The notes under the pieces: model-generated | What the model was told of the DNA's origin: nothing | Databases searched by the model: none | The model's input: only the letters and a program-made list of their open reading frames with translations | Made by a program: the position numbers and the translations under genes | From: Deltaproteobacteria bacterium | Lineage (GTDB): Bacteria; Desulfobacterota; Desulfuromonadia; Desulfuromonadales; Geopsychrobacteraceae | Assembly (NCBI GenBank): GCA_024276935.1 | Contig: JAJRWH010000073.1 | Coordinates: forward strand, 1 to 64,000 | DNA: 64,000 nt | Direction: 5' to 3' | Part shown: piece after piece, positions 18,805 to 29,268 of the stretch | Position numbering within the stretch: the first letter of the stretch is position 1 | Layout: every line of letters starts with the position of its first letter

Positions 18805-19903
18805 AGAGGTCCAATTGTTTCTTTTTTATTTTTTCGATCAGAGTGGTTCGTTTAAGGTTCAGCAACTTGGCCGCTTCCTTTTTATTTCCACCACTACGAC
18901 GCAGAGCATGCATAATCAGCTGGTCTTCAAAATCTGAAATGAGAATATTAAAATCCAAACCATCTTCAGACCACTCTGCGGGAGGAGGTGTCGGGGCCAA
19001 AACAACCGATGATGAATCTGGCTCTCCACTATCAACTGAAGAACTGGGAGGCTCGCAAGGTTCACAACGATATTTTGCCGGAAGGGCAGACAGGCCAATT
19101 GTTTTTCCGCGGTTCAATATAACCAGCCGCTGGATCAGGTTTTCAAGTTCACGAACATTGCCCGGCCAGTCATAAGCCATCAGGCTTCGCAGGCTGGCCT
19201 CTTCAAAACGTGGGGGCTGATCCCCTTTACGCCGACAGTAAATCTGGACAAAACGATCAATCAGCAAGGGGATATCTTCACGCCGATCACGTAAGGCTGG
19301 AGCATCCAGAGGAATAACCGCCAAACGGTAATACAGATCCTCACGAAATCGCCCTTCAGCCACCAGCTTTTCCAAATCCTGATGTGTTGCAGCAACAACT
19401 CTTACATCAACCTTGGTCGCCCTGATGCCGCCAACCTGTTCAACTTCGCGCTCTTGAAGAACCCGCAACAGTTTGGCTTGCAAGTTGGGTTTCATATCAC
19501 CGATTTCATCCAGAAACAACGTGCCACCATCAGCGTACTGAACCCGACCTATTTTCGCCTGTTGCGCGCCGGTAAAGGCACCTTTTACATATCCGAACAA
19601 CTCACTTTCCAATAACTCATCAGGAATAGCCGCACAGTTGACCGGAACAAAATGGCCACTTTTTCTTGGACTGTTATTGTGAATCGCTCGCGCGATCAAT
19701 TCTTTCCCCGTTCCACTTTCACCCTGAATCAGTATCGTGCTATCCCCCTCCTCAGCAACGCAGGCAATCAATTCAAACAATTCACGCATCTGTGGAGATC
19801 GGCCGATCATACCCGAAAATGATTTCATCACTGCCAACTTTCTACTTGCGACTGTTGTTTGTGGGGACTCATCAGCTGTGACGGCCAAGGTCGATAATTG
19901 CAA
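18803..19903 (-). CDS. Sigma-54 dependent transcriptional activator without receiver
   Basis: An AAA+ enhancer-binding protein. Visible motifs are Walker [12 protein letters not shown], the sigma-54 contact loop [13 protein letters not shown], Walker [13 protein letters not shown], the arginine-finger region FREDLYYRL and [14 protein letters not shown] Fis-type helix-turn-helix closes the protein ([20 protein letters not shown]). Only about 30 residues precede the AAA+ domain, so no receiver or GAF sensor controls it. The start is uncertain: a TTG at 19903 has GGGAG at good spacing, an ATG lies at 19828, and the TTG at 19933 is almost at the predicted transcription start. It is convergent with the che operon. 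I found no clear -24/-12 promoter in the window, so its targets are unknown. Confidence 0.88.
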   Translation of the reverse strand: MQLSTLAVTADESPQTTVASRKLAVMKSFSGMIGRSPQMRELFELIACVAEEGDSTILIQGESGTGKELIARAIHNNSPRKSGHFVPVNCAAIPDELLESELFGYVKGAFTGAQQAKIGRVQYADGGTLFLDEIGDMKPNLQAKLLRVLQEREVEQVGGIRATKVDVRVVAATHQDLEKLVAEGRFREDLYYRLAVIPLDAPALRDRREDIPLLIDRFVQIYCRRKGDQPPRFEEASLRSLMAYDWPGNVRELENLIQRLVILNRGKTIGLSALPAKYRCEPCEPPSSSVDSGEPDSSSVVLAPTPPPAEWSEDGLDFNILISDFEDQLIMHALRRSGGNKKEAAKLLNLKRTTLIEKIKKKQLDL

Positions 19904-19944
19904 AACAGAACTCCCGAGAAGAGATAACCTCAATTGGTTAGATA

Positions 19945-19973
19945 AACATAATATAAGATATGTAATGTGTCAA
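19945..19973 (-). promoter_or_regulatory. Candidate sigma-70 promoter of the sigma-54 activator gene
   Basis: On the minus strand a perfect TTGACA is followed after 17 bases by TATGTT. The predicted transcription start lies near 19938, which argues against translation from the TTG at 19933 and for an internal start. Confidence 0.65.
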
Positions 19974-20189
19974 TATTTAGACACCATTTTTATAAGTTTT
20001 TTCTAAATTTTCTTCCAGCCCGCATTTTCTTGTAACATCCTGCGATCACAGAAGTTTTCCAGCGACGAACTATTGACTCGAATTCTACCCTCTTTTTCAA
20101 ACCTCTCAAACCAATTCAAAACTATCCAGATCAAACCAGAATATCTGTTTGAGATTATTTCGGCAAAAAATTGACGTCCTACAAACAAC

Positions 20190-20216
20190 AAAAGCCCGGC
20201 AAAATGCCGGGCTTTT
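20190..20216 (-). terminator. Rho-independent terminator after tRNA-Ser(CGA)
   Basis: An 11-bp perfect stem (AAAAGCCCGGC / GCCGGGCTTTT) with a five-base loop lies six bases beyond the tRNA 3' end and is followed on the minus strand by a T-rich stretch (TTTTGTTGTTT). It would end the tadA / tRNA-Ser transcript. Confidence 0.9.
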
Positions 20217-20221
20217 GGATG

Positions 20222-20309
20222 TGGCGGAGAGGGGGAGATTCGAACTCCCGGAGGCTTGCGCCTCAACAGATTTCGAGTCTGTCACCTTCGACCACTCGGA
20301 CACCTCTCC
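20222..20309 (-). tRNA. tRNA-Ser(CGA)
   Basis: The minus strand folds as a class II tRNA of 88 bases: acceptor GGAGAGG / CCTCTCC, anticodon loop ACTCGAAAT with CGA, a long variable arm GAGGCGCAAGCCTC, T-loop GTTCGAATC and an encoded CCA end. It reads UCG. It lies just after tadA and is followed by a strong terminator. Confidence 0.97.
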
Positions 20310-20315
20310 AAAGTG

Positions 20316-20810
20316 TCAATCTCTCTTTAGTTTTGCGTTCTTCTTCTTTTCTCGCAGACGACGAAAAAAATCTCTGAGCTGCTCACTGCACCTTTCACCC
20401 AGAACCCCCTCACGAACTTCGACCTGATGGTTGAAACGCTCGTCTTCGGCTAGATTGTAAATCGAACCGACTGCCCCGACTCGCGGGTCGCGACACCCGT
20501 ACACCAGCTGTGGTATTCGGGCGAGAATAATTCCGCCCATACACATAACACAGGGCTCAAGGGTGACATAGAGCGTACAATCCAACAACCGCCAGGAACC
20601 CAGGTTGCCAGCAGCCTGTCGAATAGCGATCATCTCTGCATGAGCTGTCGGGTCTTGATCAGTCTCACGCAAATTGTGCCCACGGCCTATAATATTACCG
20701 TCATGAACGACAACGGCCCCGATGGGAACCTCGGCCAGAGCCTCAGCTCGACCGGCCTCCACCAGGGCCTCTTGCATAAAGACCCGATCCTGTTCAATCG
20801 AGAGAATCAC
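20316..20810 (-). CDS. tadA: tRNA-specific adenosine deaminase TadA
   Basis: Deaminates A34 of tRNA-Arg(ACG) to inosine. The 164-residue protein has the zinc and catalytic motifs HAEMIAIR (His and catalytic Glu) and PCVMC, with the substrate-loop region DPRVGAVGSIYNL. It begins with a GTG at 20810 preceded by AAGGA. The gene starts 19 bases after the 3' end of its own substrate tRNA-Arg(ACG) and ends just before tRNA-Ser(CGA); all three are on one strand, so processing of the flanking tRNAs would release the mRNA. The C-terminus is basic (RRLREKKKNAKLKRD). Confidence 0.96.
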   Translation of the reverse strand: MILSIEQDRVFMQEALVEAGRAEALAEVPIGAVVVHDGNIIGRGHNLRETDQDPTAHAEMIAIRQAAGNLGSWRLLDCTLYVTLEPCVMCMGGIILARIPQLVYGCRDPRVGAVGSIYNLAEDERFNHQVEVREGVLGERCSEQLRDFFRRLREKKKNAKLKRD

Positions 20811-20828
20811 AAGGTCCTTGATTTAAAG

Positions 20829-20907
<79 letters not shown>

Positions 20908-20946
20908 ATTGAAAGACCCGTTTTATCGCTCACCCACAAACATTTG

Positions 20947-21441
20947 TCAACCCTTTTCTGCGGTCGCTGTCTTTGTTTGCGGTGCGGCAACAAAACCACT
21001 TAAACTGAGATTGTAACGTGGATGGACAAAACCGTGAGACTTTGGATACAGAGAAAACAACCACCCGTCATACAATGGTTTGTCATTGTCCGTAACCACA
21101 ACCTGCACAGCAGGGTTCCCCGCACCACGGCCTCGCGAGGTAATCTTGCCACCCGACATAATAAAATTGGGCAAAAAACTCTTAACGCTGACCTTCAGAG
21201 AAGACCCGGGGATGGTAAAGCTGCTCCCAATCATAACAGTATAAACTACCGAAGAATCGTCTTTTTGATCTCTGACCGTTATCTCTACTGCGGACCAGCC
21301 AGACTTGACCTTGTCTGGAACAACAACTTCCAACTCTGATTTTGTTGCCTTTTTTTCGGGCACCGGTGCGGGCGTTTCCTGCTGGCTACAACCTGCCAGA
21401 AGTAAAAACAGCAAAAGAAAACCGATAATCAGTCTGCTCAT
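20947..21441 (-). CDS. DUF2155 lipoprotein
   Basis: A secreted lipoprotein of about 164 residues. The ATG at 21441 gives MSRLIIGFLLLFLLLAGCSQ, a signal sequence with lipobox LAGC; the longer frame to 21498 adds an unlikely N-terminus. After a Pro/Glu/Lys-rich linker, the body has FLPNFIM, NPAVQVVV, GWLFSLYPKSHGFVHPRYNL and LSLSGF, which match DUF2155 as known to me. Function is unknown. It sits between tRNA-Ser(GCU) and tRNA-Arg(ACG) on the same strand, so its mRNA may be cut from a tRNA-containing transcript. Confidence 0.82.
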   Translation of the reverse strand: MSRLIIGFLLLFLLLAGCSQQETPAPVPEKKATKSELEVVVPDKVKSGWSAVEITVRDQKDDSSVVYTVMIGSSFTIPGSSLKVSVKSFLPNFIMSGGKITSRGRGAGNPAVQVVVTDNDKPLYDGWLFSLYPKSHGFVHPRYNLSLSGFVAAPQTKTATAEKG

Positions 21442-21533
21442 TTTGCATTTCCTGACCGCTGATTTAACCCGAAACATACAGATTGACATACGCAACAACC
21501 TGCACGATTTAAACGGAGTGAAAAGTCAGCATT

Positions 21534-21829
<296 letters not shown>

Positions 21830-21862
21830 GCAAACACTTATTCAATTTTTACGGGAACAACA

Positions 21863-22086
21863 CTGACATTAAGTCAGCACTCGCTCCGCTTCGAATCCTG
21901 CTGAGCAGTTCTTCTAATTTGATATGGCGGAGGAGGTAGGATTCGGTCACTTTGTCGTCGCCATCACGGCGACTCCGGCGTAACCTCCCCTGCTCTCGCT
22001 GACGCCGACTTCCTGTCGGCTCTTCTGACATTAAGTCAGCGCTCGCTCCGCTTCGAATCCTGCTGAGCAGTTCTTCTAATTTGATA
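21863..22086 (-). repeat. tRNA-linked repeat after tRNA-Ser(UGA): recopied tRNA 3' end and spacer
   Basis: An 83-bp block at 21863-21945 recurs at 22025-22107 with one mismatch that I see; the period is 162 bp. It contains the last 21 bases of tRNA-Ser(UGA), CCA and trailer. The spacer at 21946-22045 is nearly identical to that at 21599-21696 (two differences that I see), although the recopied tRNA ends differ as their own tRNAs do. The trailer holds CGAATCCT, complementary to the T-arm AGGATTCG of this tRNA. Confidence 0.85.
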
Positions 22087-22172
22087 TGGCGGAGGAGGTA
22101 GGATTCGAACCCACGGTACTTTCGTACAACGGTTTTCAAGACCGCCGCCTTCAACCACTCGGCCACTCCTCC
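22087..22172 (-). tRNA. tRNA-Ser(UGA)
   Basis: An 86-base class II tRNA: acceptor GGAGGAG / CTCCTCC, anticodon loop CTTGAAA with TGA, variable arm GTACGAAAGTAC, T-loop GTTCGAATC, encoded CCA. It is the first tRNA of the cluster and lies downstream of serS, whose enzyme charges it. Confidence 0.97.
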
Positions 22173-22214
22173 GAACTTAAATCATCCAGACTGCTTTTTC
22201 CGAAAAACGCGCCG

Positions 22215-22243
22215 ACTGTAACCAAAATCGGCGTAAAATGCAA
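22215..22243 (-). promoter_or_regulatory. Candidate promoter of the tRNA-Ser cluster
   Basis: On the minus strand TTGCAT and TACAGT are spaced by 17 bases, about 40 bases before tRNA-Ser(UGA). It lies directly after the serS terminator hairpin, so the tRNA cluster can be transcribed independently of serS. Confidence 0.6.
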
Positions 22244-22246
22244 GCA

Positions 22247-22262
22247 GAAAGGCTCGCCTTTC
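22247..22262 (-). terminator. serS terminator hairpin
   Basis: GAAAGGC-GA-GCCTTTC forms a perfect 7-bp stem 12 bases after the serS stop, followed on the minus strand by TGCTTGCATTTTA. The T tract is imperfect, so termination may be partial. Confidence 0.5.
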
Positions 22263-22274
22263 GGGACAAACAAC

Positions 22275-23549
<1,275 letters not shown>

Positions 23550-23621
23550 TTATTCCTCCAGAGGTTCCTGTTTAACCGAACGGAAATAGATAGCACTTAT
23601 CCGCCCGCAGGGTCAAGGATA

Positions 23622-23720
23622 GCGTTGGGCGTTGGGCGTTGGGCGTTGGGCGTTGGGCGTTGGGCGTTGGGCGTTGGGCGTTGGGCGTTGGGCGTTGGGC
23701 GTTGGGCGTTGGGCGTTGGG
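23622..23720. repeat. Heptamer tandem repeat, GCGTTGG x 14
   Basis: Fourteen perfect copies of a 7-bp unit, with no mismatches seen. It lies in the gap between the serS start and the HD gene stop. The frame changes with each copy, so it is not coding. The unit is a variant of the GGCGNNN family at 1399, 26932 and 61143. Confidence 0.97.
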
Positions 23721-23753
23721 AACGATCACAATTTCCACCTTCCCCGTCAACCC

Positions 23754-23883
23754 CGACGAGTGAGAGATGTGCAGCAGATGCAAGGCACAGCCTGAACCTT
23801 ACCGCAGGCGTAACGCCAGCTACGTCGAGGACCAACGTGAAGGATGTAACGCCGCAGCTGTCGTGCGACTCTCACTCGTGTCG
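23754..23883. repeat. 130-bp inverted-repeat element
   Basis: The ends are CGACGAGTGAGAG (left) and CTCTCACTCGTGTCG (right), an inverted repeat with one 2-base gap. The interior contains further short palindromic pieces. The right end supplies the last codons and the TGA stop of the HD gene at 23872. It has the size of a non-coding palindromic repeat or MITE, with no transposase. Confidence 0.6.
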
Positions 23884-24447
23884 TCCATTGACCCACCAGT
23901 TGCGATCCCCATCAAACCACCACTTCGACGAATCGGTAGTCCAGATACTGGCGGCCAACTGCCGAGCGGCATCGGTTTTAAGACGCTCAATTGAAAAGGG
24001 ATACCACTCGTCAGCATAGCGGTTTCCCAAATCCTTATGCTCTTTCAACGCAAGGATCATCTCCAACTGATCGGCATCATTGGCAATCAATGCTTCTGGA
24101 GTTTTTCTGGCGTTGAACTCGATCAGGGTCTGGCGATAATCTTCACCGAAAGGCAATTGGGCAGCCAGATCATCAACCGCTTTCATTTCATCAACCTTGA
24201 CATACTTCTTATTGACGTAGTTCAGATCACCGGTCCGAGCTTCGGGAATATCGTGAAACAGACACAGCTGCATCACCCGTGCAGCATCGACCTGACCGTC
24301 AATCTGAGCCAGGGTATAGCCAATAATCGCCGTACGAAAACTGTGCTCGGCCACCGATTCGGCTCCTGATCCCAAAAACTGAAAACCGGTCCGTGGCGTT
24401 CGTTTAAGCATCCCGACTTCAAACAGAAAATTCGCCAGATTTTTCAT
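23872..24447 (-). CDS. HD-domain 5'-nucleotidase-like protein (YfbR/HDDC2 type)
   Basis: A 191-residue HD protein. The ATG at 24447 has AAAGGGTTTGG upstream. Metal-site residues are visible in VAEHSFRTAIIG (H), LCLFHDIPEARTGDL (HD) and NDADQLEMIL (D), the pattern of the HD hydrolases that act on deoxyribonucleoside 5'-monophosphates. The C-terminus ends in WWFDGDRNWWVNGRHE, partly encoded in the inverted repeat at 23754-23883, so the last few residues may be recently changed. No operon partner is evident. Confidence 0.85.
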   Translation of the reverse strand: MKNLANFLFEVGMLKRTPRTGFQFLGSGAESVAEHSFRTAIIGYTLAQIDGQVDAARVMQLCLFHDIPEARTGDLNYVNKKYVKVDEMKAVDDLAAQLPFGEDYRQTLIEFNARKTPEALIANDADQLEMILALKEHKDLGNRYADEWYPFSIERLKTDAARQLAASIWTTDSSKWWFDGDRNWWVNGRHE

Positions 24448-24575
24448 ATCCAAACCCTTTCAAAACTGAATCCGAGCGACGCGCAAAGGGTGTCTGGCGC
24501 CAGGATGGCGACTGTCAAGCCCCAGGGACGGGTTCATGCGGCCCTTGGAGTGGCGATCAGATTCAGTCGCTCCCC

Positions 24576-25448
24576 TTATCCATGCCAGATGAATATAACC
24601 CCTATCAATATCAACCCCGCCGACGCCAGGCGCATCCGTCCGAAAGACTCCCTCAAAAAAACAATACCGATCACCACCCCAACCAGCAAACTGACCTGTC
24701 GTAGCGGCACAGCATAACTGACCGGCGACAACTGTAATCCATACCTGAATGAGAGAAAAGAGGCCAGCATCACCGGCCCGGACCAGAGAACCAGCTTGCG
24801 ACTGTTGCGCCATTCGGCAAGAACCCGCCCGCGATAACAGGGCCGCAACAGATTCAGACTCATATACCCCAGCATGAACAACACCAGTGTATAGGTAAAA
24901 TGGTAAGCACTGTAGCTGTTGACCCCCTGCTTGTCGATGATCGCTCCCACCGAATAGATAAAACCGGCCAGCAGGGCCGCCTGAACGGAGCGGTTACCCA
25001 GGTTCTGCAACGGACGCATCAGTTCTGACAAACTGAATCGTCGTAACTGGATACTGTAAGCCCCGATAACAATCAGTAAAATGCCGCTTACGCCAACAAG
25101 CGAAAGCGCCTCACCCAGCAGCAACATCCCCCAGATCGGGACATAAAGCATTGATGTCTGGGCCAGAGGATAGGTCATCGACAGATCCCCCTCCCGGTAA
25201 GCCTTGCCTGTAAACCAGTGATAGAGGACAAAACAGACCGCAGCGCTGGCTGCCAGCGTCAGGTAGCGGACAGAAACAGACGGAAAGGGATGCCCGGGCA
25301 ACAGCATGTAAAGATTCATCAAGCCGAAAGCACAAAGGAACATCCACCAGATAAAAACTGTTTTGTCACGACTCTGCTTGACCAGCATATTCCACAACGC
25401 ATGCATAAATGCGGAAAAGATGATCAGAAATAAAGCCAGATTTTCCAT
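24576..25448 (-). CDS. EamA/DMT family transporter
   Basis: A 290-residue inner-membrane protein with about ten hydrophobic helices arranged as two EamA halves (AFMHALWNMLVKQSRDK at the start of the first, YSVGAIIDKQGVNSYSAYHF in the second), the usual drug/metabolite transporter layout. The conserved YPLAQTSMLYVPIWG segment follows helix 3. The substrate cannot be told. It is transcribed away from fumC; a 122-bp gap without a gene separates it from the HD gene. Confidence 0.85.
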   Translation of the reverse strand: MENLALFLIIFSAFMHALWNMLVKQSRDKTVFIWWMFLCAFGLMNLYMLLPGHPFPSVSVRYLTLAASAAVCFVLYHWFTGKAYREGDLSMTYPLAQTSMLYVPIWGMLLLGEALSLVGVSGILLIVIGAYSIQLRRFSLSELMRPLQNLGNRSVQAALLAGFIYSVGAIIDKQGVNSYSAYHFTYTLVLFMLGYMSLNLLRPCYRGRVLAEWRNSRKLVLWSGPVMLASFLSFRYGLQLSPVSYAVPLRQVSLLVGVVIGIVFLRESFGRMRLASAGLILIGVIFIWHG

Positions 25449-25488
25449 GGCGGCATCTTAGCGGATGGCCCGGACGATGGAAAGAAGA

Positions 25489-25516
25489 TTGACAGCCGGA
25501 TAGCGGTTGCTATCCT
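25489..25516 (+). promoter_or_regulatory. Candidate sigma-70 promoter of fumC
   Basis: A perfect TTGACA is followed after 16 bases by TATCCT, about 36 bases before the fumC ATG, which has AGAAAGGACG as ribosome binding site. Confidence 0.65.
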
Positions 25517-25551
25517 TGGAAACAGCGTAACAATCCAGAAAGGACGACCCT

Positions 25552-26931
25552 ATGAGTCAGACACGAACCGAAAAAGACAGTCTCGGAACCATGCAGGTTC
25601 CAGCTGATGCCCTTTACGGTGCCCAAACTGCCCGAGCCGTTGAAAACTTTCCCATTTCCGGCCAAACACTTCCCCGACCACTTCTAAACGCTCTGGTGCT
25701 GATCAAACAACAAGCGGCCCAGGTTAACGCCGACCTTGACCTGCTCGACAAAAATCGCGCAACAGCTATTGTTGCAGCCGCCGCAGAAATTCTTGCCGGC
25801 CAGCATGAACAGCAATTTCCTGTCGATATTTACCAGACCGGCTCAGGAACCAGCAGTAATATGAACGCCAATGAAGTCATCGCCCATCGTGCCAGTCAGC
25901 TGCTTGGCAACGAAGCCGATGACAACCCACTCCATCCAAATGATGAAGTTAACCTTGGCCAGTCAAGCAATGATGTTTTCCCCAGCGCAATCCATATTGC
26001 CTGTGCGCAGCAACTACAGGAACAGCTGCTTCCGGCACTGCAACATATGGAAAAGCTTCTGGCCGCCAAGGCTGCCGAATTCGCCAAAATCATCAAAATA
26101 GGTCGGACCCATCTTCAGGATGCCACCCCATTGACCTTTGGCCAGGTATTCAGCGGCTATGCAAGGCAACTGCAACTGGCCCAGGAACGACTGGCCACCG
26201 AATCGAGCGGTCTCTATGAACTGCCCCTGGGTGGGACAGCCGTCGGTACCGGTATCAACAGCCACACTGAATTTGCCTCACGGGTCATCAGCCGGATCGC
26301 CAAGAAAACACGTCTGCCATTTCGGGAAGCGAGCAATCATTTCGAAGCACAGAGCGCTCGTGATGCACTGGTTGCCGTCAGCGGATCTCTCAAATCGGTA
26401 GCGGTCAGCCTGTCAAAAATTGCCAACGATATCCGCCTGCTCGGCAGTGGCCCACGCTGTGGTATCGGCGAGTTGCAACTCCCCGCAGTCCAGCCCGGCA
26501 GCTCCATCATGCCCGGCAAGGTCAACCCGGTGATGGCCGAAAGTCTGATTCAGGTCTGTGCACGGGTGATCGGCAATGATACCAGCATTACCCTGGGAGG
26601 GCTGGGTGGCTATTTTGAACTGAACACCATGATGCCCCTGATGGCTGCTGCCATGCTGGAAAGTATCGAGTTATTAACCAGGGCAGTCACCCTGTTCAGC
26701 GACCGTTGCCTGACCGGCCTGCAAACCGACCGCAAACGCTGTAAAGAACTGATGGAACAGAGTCTGGCGCTGGTGACCTCTCTGGCTCCGGCCATTGGTT
26801 ACGATCGGGCTGCCGAACTGGCGAAACAGGCCTGGCATGAGGGAAAAACGATCCGTGAACTTGTCCTCGCCGAAAAAATTCTGCCCGAAACCGAACTGAA
26901 CAAGTTGCTCGACCCGGAACGGATGATTTAG
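25552..26931 (+). CDS. fumC: Class II fumarate hydratase
   Basis: Interconverts fumarate and malate in the TCA cycle. The 459-residue protein has the superfamily signature GSSIMPGKVNPVM, the substrate-binding TGSGTSSNMNANEV and SSNDVFPSAIH, and the catalytic-region GRTHLQDATPLTFGQ. The N-terminus ESLGxxxV-type motif reads KDSLGTMQVPADALYGAQTA, as in class II fumarases. Aspartate ammonia-lyase is a relative, but GRTHLQDATP and overall length favour FumC. It is a single-gene unit with its own promoter. A two-copy GGCGAGA repeat starts directly after the stop. Confidence 0.92.
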   Translation: MSQTRTEKDSLGTMQVPADALYGAQTARAVENFPISGQTLPRPLLNALVLIKQQAAQVNADLDLLDKNRATAIVAAAAEILAGQHEQQFPVDIYQTGSGTSSNMNANEVIAHRASQLLGNEADDNPLHPNDEVNLGQSSNDVFPSAIHIACAQQLQEQLLPALQHMEKLLAAKAAEFAKIIKIGRTHLQDATPLTFGQVFSGYARQLQLAQERLATESSGLYELPLGGTAVGTGINSHTEFASRVISRIAKKTRLPFREASNHFEAQSARDALVAVSGSLKSVAVSLSKIANDIRLLGSGPRCGIGELQLPAVQPGSSIMPGKVNPVMAESLIQVCARVIGNDTSITLGGLGGYFELNTMMPLMAAAMLESIELLTRAVTLFSDRCLTGLQTDRKRCKELMEQSLALVTSLAPAIGYDRAAELAKQAWHEGKTIRELVLAEKILPETELNKLLDPERMI

Positions 26932-26945
26932 GGCGAGAGGCGAGA
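26932..26945. repeat. Heptamer repeat, GGCGAGA x 2
   Basis: Two copies of GGCGAGA begin at the first base after the fumC stop TAG. It belongs to the GGCGNNN family. The rest of the gap to rnd has weak inverted repeats (CTGAC/GTCAG, AAAAAGCTTTTT) and no gene. Confidence 0.6.
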
Positions 26946-27018
26946 AAAAATCTGACGTTCACGTTCCGGATGTCAGCAAAAAGCTTTTTTCGCCCCGGCC
27001 TCTTGCCTGATCTTTTTG

Positions 27019-28137
27019 TTACAAGGCCTGCAACATCCCCTTGCCCAGCTCGCGCAGCTGCCAGTTTTTCAATACTCCCAAACTGGCAAGGGCCTTCTCT
27101 TCTTGCGGATTGGCCCGCGCCACCTGTTCCAGAGTCAGGTTGTTGATCAAGACCCCCGGATCAAGCTCAAGCCGAGAGGACTCTTTCTTGCGCCACGCCT
27201 TCAGCCGCATAAAGCGCTTGTCTGCAGCGGGATCTTTCTCGCGCCGTTCACCCCGGGGGAAAACTGGCAAGCTCTCTTCAGGCAGCTCGACACCACGCTT
27301 GACAGCCTGAAGCAGCACCTTGCCGTAGCGATCAAGCAAACGGGGCGGCAACCCTTCAATACCGGTCATTGCCCGGACACTGTCAGGGGCCTGAAGGACC
27401 AGCTGGAGCAAGGTTTTGTTGCCCATTACCTTGAAATGTGGCAGATCGCGTCGTTTGGCCTCCTGATCACGCCACTGCAACAACTCTTCAAGAACTCCCA
27501 GCTGGCGGCGAGTCAGTTTTCCGGCACCCTTGATTCGCAAACACAGGGGCCCGGCAGTCTCAGTAAAACGAGCCTGTTCGAGCAGGGAAAACTCTTCGGC
27601 AACCCAATCCTGACGTCCCAGAACCTGAACTTTTTCTTCCAGAATTTCAACCAGCGCTTGCAGGTATTCAGTATCGCCCGCAGCATAACGGATCATCTCA
27701 GGGCTCAAGGGGCGACGGGTCCAGTCGGCACGTTGATATTTTTTGTCCAGTTCCAAACCGAAGTATTTACCCAGAATATCCGCCAATCCAAAACGTTCTT
27801 CACCGATAAACTGGCAGCAGATCATCGTATCGAACAACCCTGAAATCTCAATTTTGAAATCTCGTGCCAGACACCGAATATCGTAATCAGCCGCGTGAAA
27901 AATCTTGCGGATCTGCGGGTCGGCCATCAGCGGACGCAGGGATGAAAGATCACCCCCTGCCAGCGGATCGATCAACAGCGTTTGCTCCCCGGCTGTAAAC
28001 TGCAACAGACAGACCTTTTCCTGATAATGATGCATCGAATCGGCTTCCAGATCGACGGCAATCTCTGAGTGCTGGGCCAATCCGGCAGCAAATTCACTAA
28101 TCTGCTCCGTCGTCGTAAGAATGGGCGGTAAAGACAT
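27019..28137 (-). CDS. rnd: Ribonuclease D
   Basis: A 3'-5' exoribonuclease that matures tRNA and other small RNAs. The DEDD catalytic residues lie in AVDLEADSMH (D, E), HAADYDIRCLAR (D) and YAAGDTEYLQAL (Y/D). HRDC-like domains follow (around residues 205-290 and 300-372). The ATG at 28137 follows the mutY stop without a gap, indicating translational coupling. It is the last gene of the minus-strand run that starts at ubiA. Confidence 0.93.
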   Translation of the reverse strand: MSLPPILTTTEQISEFAAGLAQHSEIAVDLEADSMHHYQEKVCLLQFTAGEQTLLIDPLAGGDLSSLRPLMADPQIRKIFHAADYDIRCLARDFKIEISGLFDTMICCQFIGEERFGLADILGKYFGLELDKKYQRADWTRRPLSPEMIRYAAGDTEYLQALVEILEEKVQVLGRQDWVAEEFSLLEQARFTETAGPLCLRIKGAGKLTRRQLGVLEELLQWRDQEAKRRDLPHFKVMGNKTLLQLVLQAPDSVRAMTGIEGLPPRLLDRYGKVLLQAVKRGVELPEESLPVFPRGERREKDPAADKRFMRLKAWRKKESSRLELDPGVLINNLTLEQVARANPQEEKALASLGVLKNWQLRELGKGMLQAL

Positions 28138-29268
28138 CTATTCTCCTAAATATTCAAGGGCTTTTTTATGGGCACCATGCAAGGCCAGGGTTTCAAGCTG
28201 AACCGAAGTATACCAGTTGCTCCTGCCATCGGTTTCGGCCATTGCAGCCAGACCTGCAACCGGCACGCGAAATAGCTGCAACTCCAGACGAAAGTGGCTG
28301 TAAACGTGCTTGATCCGGCCAAGGGCCTGAGCCTTTCCCTGCACGGCATAGTCAGCCATCAATCGAGCCAAGGAGTCAGCAACTGAACTCTGCCCATCAA
28401 GGCTCAGGGTTGGAAACTCCCAAAGACCACCAAGAAAACCACGTGCTGGACGACGTTGCACCAGATATCGACCCTGCCATTGAATCAGTAATGCCAGAGC
28501 ATGACGCTGCGGAACCTGCTTTTGTGGCTGTTTCAGCGGCAGTTGTTGTTCCAGACCTGAAGATCGCGCCTGGCACAGATCCTTAAGGGGGCACTCTGGA
28601 CAGAGGGGATGACGCGGCAGGCAGACCAATGCCCCCAGATCCATGATCGCCTGCGTATAATCATGCACCCGCTGCTCTGGTGTCAGGGCTTCGGCCCACA
28701 ACCAAAGTTTTTTCTCCGCAGCCCTGCTGTGCGGTGCTTCCTGCAAGGCAAACAAACGGCAAAGAATCCGCCGAACGTTACCATCGAGAATGGGAGCCGC
28801 CTGTTCAAATGCAAGCGCAGCGACCGCTCCGGCAGTCGAACGACCGATTCCCGGCAACTGCATCAGCCCTGCAACATCAGCCGGAAACAGTCCCCCCAGT
28901 TGATGGACCACGACCTGGGCCGCAGCATGGAGATTACGCGCACGTACATAGTAACCAAGCCCGGCCCAGAGATCGATTACCTGTTCCTGTGGCGCTGCTG
29001 CCAGCTGCTCAAGGGTTGGAAAACTCTCCAGAAAACGCTGATAATAACCGATCGCTGTTGTCACAGTCGTTTGCTGTAACATTATTTCTGCCAACCAGAT
29101 CCGATAGGGGTCACGGGTCTGGCGCCAGGGTAAGTCACGACCTGCCTGTCCGTACCAGTCAAGCAGAAGTTGCGCAACCTTTTCGGCGGCAAAAGGCAAC
29201 AAGGGGGTCAAACTTTCGTTATTTACGCTGGCTTTTCCCGGCGAACCTTTCGGCCTTTTTTCACCCAA
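28138..29268 (-). CDS. mutY: A/G-specific adenine glycosylase MutY
   Basis: Excises adenine mispaired with 8-oxoguanine. The 376-residue protein has [20 protein letters not shown] with the catalytic Glu, the helix-hairpin-helix [17 protein letters not shown] followed by the catalytic Asp in ILDGNV, and a [4Fe-4S] loop C-x6-C-x2-C-x5-C ([17 protein letters not shown]). The C-terminal NUDIX-like domain that reads 8-oxoG contains GGLWEFPTL. The apparent start is a TTG at 29268 that overlaps the hisC stop; a TTG near 29214 is a poorer choice. The overlap suggests coupling with hisC. Confidence 0.93.
   Translation of the reverse strand: MGEKRPKGSPGKASVNNESLTPLLPFAAEKVAQLLLDWYGQAGRDLPWRQTRDPYRIWLAEIMLQQTTVTTAIGYYQRFLESFPTLEQLAAAPQEQVIDLWAGLGYYVRARNLHAAAQVVVHQLGGLFPADVAGLMQLPGIGRSTAGAVAALAFEQAAPILDGNVRRILCRLFALQEAPHSRAAEKKLWLWAEALTPEQRVHDYTQAIMDLGALVCLPRHPLCPECPLKDLCQARSSGLEQQLPLKQPQKQVPQRHALALLIQWQGRYLVQRRPARGFLGGLWEFPTLSLDGQSSVADSLARLMADYAVQGKAQALGRIKHVYSHFRLELQLFRVPVAGLAAMAETDGRSNWYTSVQLETLALHGAHKKALEYLGE

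Noticed and set aside
21849-22166. 105-codon minus-strand open frame over tRNA-Ser(UGA) and its repeat
   Set aside because: It reads through the tRNA gene and the tandem repeat; the repeated segments explain the repeated peptide, so no protein is supported.
23622-23720. CRISPR-like look of the 7-bp arrays
   Set aside because: Units are 7 bp with no spacers, so these are simple tandem repeats.
24454-24575. Gene or repeat in the HD/EamA gap
   Set aside because: A short open frame has no ribosome binding site, and I see no inverted repeat with real arms; nothing can be claimed here.
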